Shown: positions 9,605-17,623 of the stretch, piece by piece
Layout: every line of letters begins with the position of its first letter
How positions within the stretch are numbered: position 1 is the stretch's first letter
NCBI GenBank assembly: GCA_026713745.1
Contig: JAPONU010000255.1
Coordinates: forward strand, 1 to 64,000
Direction: 5' to 3'
Source of the DNA: a bacterium
Lineage (GTDB): Bacteria; Actinomycetota; Acidimicrobiia; Acidimicrobiales; CATQHL01
Length of the DNA stretch: 64,000 nucleotides
Position numbers and translations under genes: made by a program
Notes under the pieces: model-generated
The model's input: the letters and a program-made list of their open reading frames with translations, nothing else
Told to the model about the DNA's origin: nothing
The model's database searches: none

Positions 9605-10060
9605 GTGAAGGTCTCCACCCGGGCGGACTATGCCAGCCGGGCGCTGCTGTCGCTCACGTTGCACGAGGCCGGCGCACCCCAGTCGGCGCGAGACATCGCC
9701 GACCGCACCGGACTCCCCCAGCCCTACCTGGAACAGATACTCCTGGCACTCAAGGGCGCCGGGCTGGTGCTGTCCAAGCGTGGCGTCGGCGGCGGCTACC
9801 GGCTGGCGCGACCGGCCCGGCAGATCTACCTCAGCGAGATCGTGAGCGCCGTGGAGGCCCCGATCGTGGCAGACGACTTCGGCGAGCCGCACAAGGACGG
9901 GGCCTGCGACCACGAGGGGCAGTGCGTGCTGCTGGCGGTCTGGGCCGCTGTCGGGACCGAGATGCGGCGCCTGCTCTCGTCCTTCAGCCTCGCCGACATC
10001 GCCGACATGGCCGGCGGCGCTGTCCCGTGGCCCGACACGGCCGCCGGTGGCTCGGCCTGA
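9605..10060 (+). CDS. Rrf2 family transcriptional regulator
   Basis: The 151-residue protein has an N-terminal winged helix (residues 1-75, with LSKRGVGGGYRLARP as the wing) and a C-terminal cysteine region. Iron-sulphur Rrf2 proteins such as IscR and NsrR carry three cysteines. Here only C101 and C107 are present (GACDHEGQC), equivalent to the last two; the first position is not Cys. Nearby Glu, Asp and His could serve as alternative ligands, or the protein may be a thiol switch. The GTG at 9605 begins the family-typical sequence KVSTRADYA. It is divergent from bpa across 121 bp, so it may regulate bpa or itself; this is inference. It converges on rluD. Confidence 0.85.
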   Translation: MKVSTRADYASRALLSLTLHEAGAPQSARDIADRTGLPQPYLEQILLALKGAGLVLSKRGVGGGYRLARPARQIYLSEIVSAVEAPIVADDFGEPHKDGACDHEGQCVLLAVWAAVGTEMRRLLSSFSLADIADMAGGAVPWPDTAAGGSA

Positions 10061-10117
10061 GGTACCGCCCCAGGAGGGTTGTGAGCAACCCCCGGATCGG
10101 CCAATCCCTCGCCGCGA

Positions 10118-10136
10118 AAGCCCTGGTGAGGGGCTT
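10118..10136. terminator. Possible bidirectional terminator hairpin
   Basis: AAGCCC (10118-10123) and GGGCTT (10131-10136) form a perfect 6-bp stem with a 7-nt loop, between the convergent 3' ends of the Rrf2 gene and rluD. No long T-tract follows on either strand, so intrinsic termination is uncertain. Confidence 0.35.
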
Positions 10137-10157
10137 GTGGGTTCGGCGAAATGGCCA

Positions 10158-11102
10158 TTACGCACCAGTCTCTCGGGACAACGCCGCGAGAAGCGTTCTG
10201 AGGTCAGCGGGCAGAGCCGACTCGAAGATCATCGCCCGGGCGTCGGCGGGGTGGTCGAATCCCAGCAGCGCCGCATGCAGGGCCGGGCGATCGAGTCGCA
10301 GCGCGGCTCCCCCCGACCGGCCGGCGCCGTAGACCTCGTCACCGAGCAGCGGATGGCCGATCGCCGAGAGATGCACCCTGATCTGGTGGGTCCTCCCGGT
10401 CTCCAGCCGGCACGTCAGGTGGGTCACCTCGTCGGGGGAGCCGTAGCGCCGGCGCACTTCGTAGGCGGTCCGGGCCGGTCGGCCGCGCTCGGTCACCGCC
10501 ATCTGCGTGGGCCGGCGCCCCGAACGCCCGACCGGCGCATCGATCAGGCCCCGGTCCTCGCGAACCGCTCCCCAGCAGACGGCTTCGTAGCAGCGGCGCA
10601 CGGTGCGGTTCGCCAGCTGTGACACCAGGGAATCGTAGGCCTCGGTGGTGCGGGCGGCGACCAGCAGGCCGCTGGTGCCGGCATCGAGACGGTGCACGAT
10701 GCCCGGGCGGGCCGCCTCGCCCACTCCGGCCATCCCGGGGTAGCGCGCCAGCAGGCCGCCGCAGAGCGTCCCCGCCGTCCGGCCGGAGCCGGGATGGACC
10801 ACGAGGCCCGCCGGTTTGTCCACCACCACGAGGTGAGGATCCTCGTGGACCACCGCCAGGCGGACCTCCGGTTCGGCCTGCGGTTCGGTACGGTGCCGTT
10901 GCGCCGCGAGCGCTTCGGCGGCCACGACCAGTTCATCGCCCGCCGCGAGCCGTGTCGCACGGTCGGTGCGTACCGCGCCGTTCACCCGAACCGCTCCGGC
11001 GGCCACCAGAGCGGACGCGCCGCTACGACTGGTCTGCCACAAGAGCGCGACCGCCCGATCCAACCGCTCGCCGGCCAGAGCCGGCGGGAGGGGTTCGGTC
11101 AC
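10158..11102 (-). CDS. RluA/RluD family pseudouridine synthase
   Basis: This 314-residue enzyme has an N-terminal S4-like RNA-binding segment (residues 10-60) and the RluA/RluD catalytic core. The signature HRLDAGTSG carries the catalytic aspartate at residue 140. It converts uridines in 23S rRNA to pseudouridine; the RluD type modifies helix 69 of the large subunit. The GTG at 11102 overlaps the lspA stop codon in a GTGA, so the two are translationally coupled. The order lspA-rluD upstream of dnaE is common in actinobacteria. Which uridines are modified cannot be told from sequence. Confidence 0.92.
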   Translation of the reverse strand: MTEPLPPALAGERLDRAVALLWQTSRSGASALVAAGAVRVNGAVRTDRATRLAAGDELVVAAEALAAQRHRTEPQAEPEVRLAVVHEDPHLVVVDKPAGLVVHPGSGRTAGTLCGGLLARYPGMAGVGEAARPGIVHRLDAGTSGLLVAARTTEAYDSLVSQLANRTVRRCYEAVCWGAVREDRGLIDAPVGRSGRRPTQMAVTERGRPARTAYEVRRRYGSPDEVTHLTCRLETGRTHQIRVHLSAIGHPLLGDEVYGAGRSGGAALRLDRPALHAALLGFDHPADARAMIFESALPADLRTLLAALSRETGA

Positions 11103-11620
11103 GCTCCCTCCAGCATCGGGTCCCCACGCCGGCTCGCACGCAAGCCAACCACCGCGAAGAGGACGACGCCCACCGAGATGGCGGAATCGGCCACGTTGAA
11201 CACCGGCCACCACTGCAGATCCACGAAGTCCACCACGCTGCCGCCGAAGAACCCGTCGCCCCGGAAGGCCCGATCCCCCAGGTTGCCCAGCGCGCCCCCG
11301 AACACGAGCCCCGCCAACACCGCCACGCCGGGCCGCGTGTTCGACCACGTCAGACGCAGGAGCAAGAGCGCCACCAGCGCGGCGGCGACGGTGATGACCG
11401 GGGCCAGCGAGCTGCCCAGGCCGAAGGCGGTGCCCTGGTTGAAGACGAGCCGCAGCCGGATCGTCCAGAAGAGATCGATGCTGCCGTCGGCCAGTTGCCG
11501 CAGGGCCCAGAGCTTGGTCAGCTGGTCCGCCAGCAGAATCGCTGCGGCGACCGACAGCAGCAGAACCCGGTTGTGCCGCAGGCAGCCGGGCTTGCGGCTC
11601 TCAGCGCCGTCTGAGGCCAC
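11099..11620 (-). CDS. lspA: Signal peptidase II (prolipoprotein signal peptidase)
   Basis: This membrane aspartyl protease has about 173 residues and four predicted transmembrane helices. The two catalytic aspartates are D116 in GNLGDR and D145 in FNVADS. It cleaves the signal peptide of diacylglyceryl-modified prolipoproteins at the lipobox cysteine. The frame is open to 11701, but the GTG at 11620 gives the usual family length and overlaps only the last 20 bases of the upstream TraR/DksA gene. The exact start is uncertain, since no strong ribosome site is seen. The stop overlaps the start of the pseudouridine synthase gene. Confidence 0.93.
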   Translation of the reverse strand: MASDGAESRKPGCLRHNRVLLLSVAAAILLADQLTKLWALRQLADGSIDLFWTIRLRLVFNQGTAFGLGSSLAPVITVAAALVALLLLRLTWSNTRPGVAVLAGLVFGGALGNLGDRAFRGDGFFGGSVVDFVDLQWWPVFNVADSAISVGVVLFAVVGLRASRRGDPMLEGA

Positions 11621-12029
11621 CGGCCTTGTATTCGACCCGCTCGGCCGCCCAAGGAATGGCACGGAGACGCTCCTTCTGGATGGGCTTGCCGGAGACGGCA
11701 CAGGTGCCGTAAGTGCCCTCCTCGATCCGCTGCAAGGCCTCGTCGATCAACTCCACCGCGGCGCGGGCCGCGGCGCTCAGTGCCAGGTCCCGCTCACGCT
11801 CCACCGCCCAACTGTCGCCCTCACCGGACTCCTCGTCGAACTGCAGGTCACCGGGCTCGCGGTCGTCGAGCAGGGCCGCCGCCTCGGCCGCCATCGTCTC
11901 GGCCGATCGGACGTACCGTTCCCGCTCGGCGAGCAGCTTCTTGCGCTGTTCGGAGAGGAAGGCGTCATCGAGGCGCCGCCCGGCGGAGCCGTCCTCGCCG
12001 CGGTCCGGAGACCTTCCGGGTGGGGCCAC
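11601..12029 (-). CDS. TraR/DksA family protein with degenerate zinc finger
   Basis: This 142-residue protein has an N-terminal coiled-coil hairpin (about residues 18-85, rich in Glu, Ala and Arg) and a TraR/DksA C-terminal segment GTYGTCAVSGKPIQKERL. The family finger normally has two CxxC pairs. Here one Cys remains and the partner position is Ser, so zinc binding is probably lost. DksA-like proteins enter the RNA polymerase secondary channel; actinobacterial members of this subtype have no settled role. The GTG at 12029 is well supported by AGGAGG seven bases upstream, and excludes the open frame to 12200. It is first in a minus-strand run with lspA and the pseudouridine synthase, divergent from ileS. 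Confidence 0.85.
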   Translation of the reverse strand: MAPPGRSPDRGEDGSAGRRLDDAFLSEQRKKLLAERERYVRSAETMAAEAAALLDDREPGDLQFDEESGEGDSWAVERERDLALSAAARAAVELIDEALQRIEEGTYGTCAVSGKPIQKERLRAIPWAAERVEYKAGGLRRR

Positions 12030-12205
12030 CTGTCCTCCTGACCTGATCCTGTGAGCCGGCGCTCCGGGCGCGCGACTCAACGGTGGGCGGGCCAACTCTA
12101 GCCGCCGGGTCCTGGCACGCCGCCACGCTGCCGGCAGGGGGTCGAAGTGCACCGCCGGGGCCCGCGAGCGCCGGGTCGGAGACTTCGGCGGTATTTTCAT
12201 CCGCC

Positions 12206-15200
12206 ATGGAGCACGTGCCGCCGCGGTATCCCGGGGTGGACCCCCAGCCCGACTTCGCGGCGATCGAGTCCGAGGTCCTGGCGCGCTGGGAATCCGAAGG
12301 CACTTTCAAGGCGTCGGTGGAGAACCGCCCTACCGGGCCGGGAGGCGCGAACGAGTACGTCTTCTACGACGGGCCCCCGTTCGCCAACGGGCTCCCCCAC
12401 ACCGGCAACCTGCTCACGGGTTACGTGAAGGACGTGATCCCGCGCTACCGCACCATGCGCGGGCAACGGGTCGAACGCCGTTTCGGCTGGGACTGCCACG
12501 GCCTGCCGCCGGAGATGGAGGCCGAGAAGGAACTCGGGGTCTCCGGGCGGCGAGCGATCACCGACTACGGGATCGAGCGGTTCAACGCGCACTGCCGCCA
12601 CTCGGTCATGCGCTACACCGACGAGTGGCAGCACTACGTCCACCGCCAGGCGCGCTGGGTGGACTTCGAGAACGACTACAAGACCATGGACCTCCCGTTC
12701 ATGGAGAGCGTGCTGTGGGCCTTCAAGCGGCTCTGGGAGAAGGACCTCGTCTACGAGTCCCACCGGGTGCTGCCCTACTCGTGGGGAGCTGAGACGCCGC
12801 TGTCCAACTTCGAGATCCGCATGGACGACGCCACACGGCCGAGGACCGACCCCGCCATCACGGTGGCGTTCCGCCTCGTCGGAACTCCGGGCGATCCGGC
12901 CCCGTTGTTCCTGTGGGCCTGGACGACCACCCCGTGGACCCTTCCGTCGAACCTGGCGCTGGCCGTCGACCCCGAGACGACCTACGCGGTCCTGGAAGAG
13001 GCCACCGACAGCGGTCCGCGGCGTCACGTCCTAGCCGCAGACGCCGCTGAGCGCTACACCCGCCAACTCGCCGATACGCGTCCGGCCGGGACCCTCCGAG
13101 GACGCGATCTCATTGGGCGACGCTACGAGCCCCTGTTCGACTACTTCGCCGACACCCCTGGCGGGTTCACCGTGCTCGGCGCAACCTTCGTGGACACTGC
13201 CGAGGGCACCGGGATCGTGCACATGGCTCCCGGCTTCGGCGAGGACGACCAGCGCCTCTGCACCGAGGCCGGCATCGGCGTCGTGGTGCCTGTCGATGAC
13301 CAGGGGCGCTTCACCACCGAGGTCGCCGACTGGGCGGGCCTGAACGTCTTCGACGCCAACCCGGGAATCATCGCCGCGCTGAAGGAGCGCGGTCTCGTCG
13401 TCCGTCACGACAACCACGTCCACAACTACCCACACTGCTGGCGAACCGACACACCGGTCATCTATCGCGCCGTGAACTCCTGGTACGTACGAGTCACCGC
13501 CATCCGCGACCGGATGGCGGAACTGAACCGGCAGATCAACTGGATCCCCGCCCACGTGCGCGACGGGCGCTTCGGCAACTGGCTCCAAGGCGCCCGCGAC
13601 TGGTCCATCAGCCGCAACCGCTTCTGGGGTTCGCCTGTTCCGGTGTGGCGCTCCGACGACCCCGCCTGGCCTCGTACGGACGTCTACGGGAGCCTCGCGG
13701 AGATCGAGCGCGACTTCGGGGTGCGCCCCGACGACCTGCACAGGCCGTTCGTCGACTCCCTGACGAGGCCCAACCCCGACGACCCCACGGGGCAATCGGT
13801 GATGCGGCGCGTCCCGGAGGTTCTGGACTGCTGGTTCGAGTCGGGCTCGATGCCCTATGCCCAGGTGCACTATCCCTTCGAGAACAAGGAATGGTTCGAG
13901 AACCACTTCCCCGCCGACTTCATCGTGGAGTACGTGAACCAGACGCGGGGCTGGTTCTACACGCTGCACGTCCTGGCCACCGCGCTGTTCGACCGGCCGC
14001 CCTTCCGCACCGCCGTGTGCCACGGGGTGGTGCTGGCCACCGATGGGGCGAAGCTCTCGAAGCGCTTGGGGAACTACACCGATCCCGAGGTCATCTTCAC
14101 CCGCCAGGGGGCCGACGCCCTGCGCTGGTACCTGATGTCCTCACCGGTGCTGCGCGGCGGCGACCTGCGTATGAGCGACGAGGGCATCGACGCCGTCGTG
14201 CGCGGCGTCCTGCGCCCGCTGTGGAACGCCTACGTGTTCTTCTGCATGTACGCCAACGCCGACAGCTCCGAGGGGAGTTGGAATACCGCCTCCGAGCACG
14301 TCCTGGATCGTTACGTGCTGGCCAAGACACGCCATCTCACCGTAGAGGTGGCCGAGCGGCTCGACGCCTACGACGTGCCGGGAGCCTGCGCTGAGATCGA
14401 GTCGTTCCTGGGCACCGTCAACAACTGGTACATCCGCCGCAGTCGCGACCGGTTCTGGGCCCCGGCGACCGAATCCGAACCGCGGGACAAGCAGGCCGCA
14501 TACGACACGCTCTACACGGTCCTCGTGACACTCGTGCAGGTAGCGGCGCCGCTCCTGCCCCTAATCTGCGAGTCGATCCATCACGGCCTCGGTGGCGGCA
14601 CAAGCGTTCACCTCTGCGACTGGCCCGACGCCTCGGCACTGCCGCGCGACGACGACCTGGTCACCGTCATGGATCGGGCGCGCGAGGTTTGCTCGGCCGC
14701 ACTGGGTGTGCGCGTGACACGCGGCCTTCCAGCCCGCCAACCTCTGCGTTCGGCGCGGGTAGCCGGGCGCGACGCCACGACGCTGGCTCCGTTCACAGAC
14801 CTCATCGCTTCGGAGATCAACGTGAAGTCCGTCGTGCTGACCGAGGAACTCGACGCGGACACGCGCTTCGTGCTGCGGCCGCGCGGCAAGGTGCTGGGGC
14901 CGCTCCTCGGCCCCGCGACGCAGCCGGTCATGGCCGCGGCCCGCGCCGGCGAGTGGCTGCGCGAGGCCGACGGCACGGTCACCGTCGCCGGGCGGAATCT
15001 CACCGCTGACCAGTACGAACTCGTGCTGGAGACCGCAGAGGACCGTCCCAGCGCGGCACTCCGGAGCGCAGACCTGGTCGTGACCCTGGACGTCGCACTC
15101 GACGACGAGCTATGCGCCGAGGGCGCGGCGCGCCACCTGGTGCGCGTCCTGCAGCAGGGGCGGCGCGATCGCGGACTGCACGTCTCGGACCGCATCCGCG

Positions 15201-15388
15201 TGGACCTCGATCTGCCCGATGAACTCGCCTCGGCTCTCGCGCCGCACACCCGGTACGTGGCCGATCAGGTTCTCGCCGTCGATGTGCGTCACAGCGACCT
15301 GCGGGGCGCCCGCGAAGCGGGAAGCGCCAGCATCGAGGGACACGAGATCCGCTTTGCTATCGCCCGCAGCGAGGCGGGCGCCGCCTAG
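12206..15388 (+). CDS. ileS: Isoleucyl-tRNA synthetase (IleRS2, eukaryote-like type)
   Basis: This 1060-residue class I synthetase charges tRNA-Ile. The Rossmann catalytic domain has GPPFANGLPHTGN (HIGH-equivalent HTGN at 65-68) and KLSKR at 616-620. The editing CP1 domain lies between them and an anticodon-binding domain follows. Length, YDGPPFANGLPH context and the lack of a C-terminal zinc-binding Cys cluster place it with the IleRS2 clade, which is often naturally mupirocin-resistant. The HIGH motif is unusual, since relatives have HYGH. The ATG at 12206 begins the conserved N-terminus. It runs against the neighbouring cluster and its stop TAG shares a CTAG with the convergent DivIVA gene. 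Confidence 0.96.
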   Translation: MEHVPPRYPGVDPQPDFAAIESEVLARWESEGTFKASVENRPTGPGGANEYVFYDGPPFANGLPHTGNLLTGYVKDVIPRYRTMRGQRVERRFGWDCHGLPPEMEAEKELGVSGRRAITDYGIERFNAHCRHSVMRYTDEWQHYVHRQARWVDFENDYKTMDLPFMESVLWAFKRLWEKDLVYESHRVLPYSWGAETPLSNFEIRMDDATRPRTDPAITVAFRLVGTPGDPAPLFLWAWTTTPWTLPSNLALAVDPETTYAVLEEATDSGPRRHVLAADAAERYTRQLADTRPAGTLRGRDLIGRRYEPLFDYFADTPGGFTVLGATFVDTAEGTGIVHMAPGFGEDDQRLCTEAGIGVVVPVDDQGRFTTEVADWAGLNVFDANPGIIAALKERGLVVRHDNHVHNYPHCWRTDTPVIYRAVNSWYVRVTAIRDRMAELNRQINWIPAHVRDGRFGNWLQGARDWSISRNRFWGSPVPVWRSDDPAWPRTDVYGSLAEIERDFGVRPDDLHRPFVDSLTRPNPDDPTGQSVMRRVPEVLDCWFESGSMPYAQVHYPFENKEWFENHFPADFIVEYVNQTRGWFYTLHVLATALFDRPPFRTAVCHGVVLATDGAKLSKRLGNYTDPEVIFTRQGADALRWYLMSSPVLRGGDLRMSDEGIDAVVRGVLRPLWNAYVFFCMYANADSSEGSWNTASEHVLDRYVLAKTRHLTVEVAERLDAYDVPGACAEIESFLGTVNNWYIRRSRDRFWAPATESEPRDKQAAYDTLYTVLVTLVQVAAPLLPLICESIHHGLGGGTSVHLCDWPDASALPRDDDLVTVMDRAREVCSAALGVRVTRGLPARQPLRSARVAGRDATTLAPFTDLIASEINVKSVVLTEELDADTRFVLRPRGKVLGPLLGPATQPVMAAARAGEWLREADGTVTVAGRNLTADQYELVLETAEDRPSAALRSADLVVTLDVALDDELCAEGAARHLVRVLQQGRRDRGLHVSDRIRVDLDLPDELASALAPHTRYVADQVLAVDVRHSDLRGAREAGSASIEGHEIRFAIARSEAGAA

Positions 15389-15945
15389 CCGGGGCCGGAT
15401 TCGCCGCTCTCGGCAGCCGCCCGCTCGAGTCGGGCCAGAAAGCTGTCCGTCTCGGGGGCCTCGTCGGCTCCCGTCGCGGTCTCGGCCTCGTCGGCCGTCT
15501 CGGCGGTCACCTCATCGGCCGGCTCGGCCTCGGCGTCGCCGCTGGGCGCCGCGTCGGCGCCCGGATCAGGCGCAGGCTCGCTCGTTGCATCGATAAGCGC
15601 CAGAGCCTCGAGGATCCCGCGACGCCGGTCTGCGAGCATCAGCTGCAGATCTGCGACCGCTTGGGCGAGTTCGTCGCGGCGACTCTGCAACTCCGCCACC
15701 TCCCCGAGCGTCTCCTGGCGGACCTGCTCGATCGCCAGGCGTGCCCGTTCGGCGGCCAGTGCCGCCATCGGTTCGCTGCGTTCGGTGATGAGTTCCTCGA
15801 GGGCGCCGGCCGCCTCGATCAGGAAGGCGTCCACCTCGGCGGCGTCGTAACCCCTGAATCGCTCGGTGAAACGGATGTCACGCAGCATCTCCGGTGAGAG
15901 TTCCACGCACGCAACCGTAGTGCCCACCGCTGCAGGGAGCCGCAA
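15385..15945 (-). CDS. DivIVA domain protein
   Basis: The product has a DivIVA N-terminal domain (LSPEMLRDIRFTERFRGYD, followed by AEVDAFL), then a coiled coil of about 70 residues and a disordered acidic tail rich in Ala, Glu, Asp and Thr. DivIVA/Wag31 proteins bind curved membrane at poles and septa and recruit the growth machinery. The protein is shorter than mycobacterial Wag31. Two starts are possible: TTG at 15945 (186 residues), or GTG at 15906 (173 residues), which directly precedes the conserved domain; neither has an ideal ribosome site. It is the last gene of the ftsZ-pgeF-yggS-sepF-yggT run and shares a CTAG stop with ileS. Confidence 0.88.
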   Translation of the reverse strand: MRLPAAVGTTVACVELSPEMLRDIRFTERFRGYDAAEVDAFLIEAAGALEELITERSEPMAALAAERARLAIEQVRQETLGEVAELQSRRDELAQAVADLQLMLADRRRGILEALALIDATSEPAPDPGADAAPSGDAEAEPADEVTAETADEAETATGADEAPETDSFLARLERAAAESGESGPG

Positions 15946-15964
15946 TCCCTCCTCGACGGGGGGC

Positions 15965-16216
15965 TCAGCAGATGCGCGCCCGGACGTAGAACAGCACCAC
16001 CATCACGATCGTGGGAGCGAAGTCCAGCGCCACGGTGCCCACGCGCAGGGGCCGCAGCAGGCGTCGCAGCGGCCGCAGGATCGGGTCGGTGATCATGATC
16101 AGGCCCCCGGCCACGGTGGCAGGCACACCGTCGGGCCGCATCGGGAACCAGCTCAGCAATGCGCGCGCCAAGAACGCGAGCGCGTAGAGAAGGAGAATCC
16201 AGCAGAGGACGACCAC
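15965..16216 (-). CDS. YggT family membrane protein
   Basis: This 83-residue protein starts at GTG 16216 and has two transmembrane segments (about residues 2-22 and 62-80). Between them lies the family motif around ITDPILRPLRRLLRP. YggT proteins sit in the cytoplasmic membrane, are usually encoded between sepF and divIVA in Gram-positive dcw clusters, and have been linked to division-site or osmotic functions. The molecular role is not established. The gene lies 18 bp downstream of sepF and 19 bp upstream of the DivIVA reading frame, consistent with one transcript. Confidence 0.9.
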   Translation of the reverse strand: MVVLCWILLLYALAFLARALLSWFPMRPDGVPATVAGGLIMITDPILRPLRRLLRPLRVGTVALDFAPTIVMVVLFYVRARIC

Positions 16217-16234
16217 GGGACCGCGGCTTGGCGT

Positions 16235-16762
16235 TCAGGAGTCGCCCGGGAGCTTCCGTTCCTCGAGCGCCACCCGCACATCGCTCGGCGTGAGCAGGTA
16301 GACACCCGGGGTCACACGTTCCACCTGGCCGTCGAGTGCGTAGCAAAGCCCTGCGGCGAAATCGACCAACCTGCGCCGCAAGTCGCTGCTGGCGTCCTGC
16401 AGGTTCACGATGACCGGCTGGCGTTGCTTGAAGTGGTCGCCTACCTCCTGCGCCTCATCGAACATCGCGGGCGAGACCACGATCGGGCGCACGGCGGCCG
16501 ATGCCGAGCGAGGACGTGCGATCGCCGGCCGGGAGGCTGGTTCGGCGGTGACGGGATCGGGGGCGGGCCTCACCGCTGCCAGCCCCACGGGATCGGGCAT
16601 CGCCGTCGGCTCGATGGCAGAGGAATAGCGCTCCGCCGGCGCTCCGCCGTAGGGGCCGGGTCCCGAGTTTCCCTGCTGGGGCGCACCGAGGTGACCCGCG
16701 TACGGTTCTCCCTCGTCGGGCCCCAGACCCAACCAGTTCACGAAGGACTTCAAGGCCGACAT
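16235..16762 (-). CDS. sepF: Cell division protein SepF
   Basis: This 175-residue protein has an N-terminal amphipathic helix for membrane binding (MSALKSFVNWLGLG), a disordered Pro/Ala/Gly linker (about residues 18-85) and the C-terminal SepF fold with VNLQDASSDLRRRLVDFAAG. SepF anchors FtsZ to the membrane, which matters here because no ftsA is seen in the cluster. The ATG at 16762 has GGAGGAG seven bases upstream. The 189-bp space before yggS carries a possible promoter and a DnaA-box-like TTGTCCACA, so sepF may be transcribed separately as well as from upstream genes. Confidence 0.95.
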   Translation of the reverse strand: MSALKSFVNWLGLGPDEGEPYAGHLGAPQQGNSGPGPYGGAPAERYSSAIEPTAMPDPVGLAAVRPAPDPVTAEPASRPAIARPRSASAAVRPIVVSPAMFDEAQEVGDHFKQRQPVIVNLQDASSDLRRRLVDFAAGLCYALDGQVERVTPGVYLLTPSDVRVALEERKLPGDS

Positions 16763-16840
16763 GGGCTCTCCTCCAAAGATGTGCGAGCCGTGCGGGTGAT
16801 CCGCCGTGCGCCGGCCTTCGACCGGTGGCGGATCTGCGAC

Positions 16841-16849
16841 TTGTCCACA
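16841..16849 (+). promoter_or_regulatory. Putative DnaA box upstream of sepF
   Basis: TTGTCCACA lies on the plus strand 79 bp upstream of the sepF start, inside the yggS-sepF spacer. It is the same 9-mer seen upstream of dnaE. It is a lone site, so DnaA regulation of the division gene is only a possibility. Confidence 0.3.
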
Positions 16850-16951
16850 GCGGAACATGCCCGCACGCGGTTCGTGCGCAGCGTCGTTGTGAAGAGTTGC
16901 ATCGCACCTCGTTGTTTACACAAGTGTAGTCCCCTCGCGACCCCGCCGCCC

Positions 16952-17623
16952 TTATCCCGGCAGTCGCCGAGCTTCACCGAGCAGGACGCGCCCGAGCCGC
17001 AGCATGTTCGCGCCTTCCTTCACCGCGAGGGCCAGGTCGCTGCTGGTTCCCATGCTTCGCACCGCGAGGTCGAGATCGTCAGCGAGGCTGCGGACCTGGC
17101 GGAATTGCCGCCGCACCTCGGTGGGCGGGCCGGGAATCGCCATCGACATGAGCCCCATCGGGGCAAGTCCCAGGTCCTTGGCCTCGGCAATGAGTCGCCG
17201 CGCCGTTGCCGGGTCGCAACCTCCGCGTCCGGGCACTGGCTGCGCCGCGACCTGGATCAGGATCTCTGCGCCGGGACTGTGCCGGGCGATCTCTCCCAGC
17301 AGGCGCGGGCGATCGACGCTCTGCCAGACCGCCACATACGGCGCCAGGCGGCGAACCTTGTTGGACTGCAGGTTGCCGATGAAATGCCAGCGGACTCCGT
17401 CGAGCCCCGGAGTCTTCTCCAGTAGCTCCTGTGCGTAGTTCTCGCCCAACTCGCCGAGACCGGCAGCCACCGCTGCGGCCGCGGTGAGTCGATCGCGCCC
17501 CTTGGTCACCGCAACGATCCTCACCACCTCGGGATCGCCACCGGCGTCGGTCACCTGCTGGCGGATTCGCCCAAGCCTCGCTCGGACCTCGTGGGTGCGG
17601 CGGTTCAGCTCGGTCTGATCCAT
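16952..17623 (-). CDS. yggS: PLP homeostasis protein, YggS/PLPBP family
   Basis: This 223-residue protein has the alanine-racemase-like TIM barrel that binds pyridoxal phosphate. The Schiff-base lysine is K41 in VAVTKGR, with downstream motifs LGENYAQELLEK, WHFIGNLQSNK and LSMG-like SMAIPG. It buffers free PLP and affects amino-acid and keto-acid pools; no enzymatic reaction is known. The start ATG at 17623 overlaps the end of pgeF by 19 bp, so translation is probably coupled. The order ftsZ-pgeF-yggS-sepF is a standard Gram-positive arrangement. Confidence 0.95.
   Translation of the reverse strand: MDQTELNRRTHEVRARLGRIRQQVTDAGGDPEVVRIVAVTKGRDRLTAAAAVAAGLGELGENYAQELLEKTPGLDGVRWHFIGNLQSNKVRRLAPYVAVWQSVDRPRLLGEIARHSPGAEILIQVAAQPVPGRGGCDPATARRLIAEAKDLGLAPMGLMSMAIPGPPTEVRRQFRQVRSLADDLDLAVRSMGTSSDLALAVKEGANMLRLGRVLLGEARRLPG

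Noticed and set aside
16750..16977. 75-codon minus-strand frame upstream of sepF
   Set aside because: Overlaps the sepF start in another frame, and has no motif or good ribosome site; more likely promoter and leader sequence.
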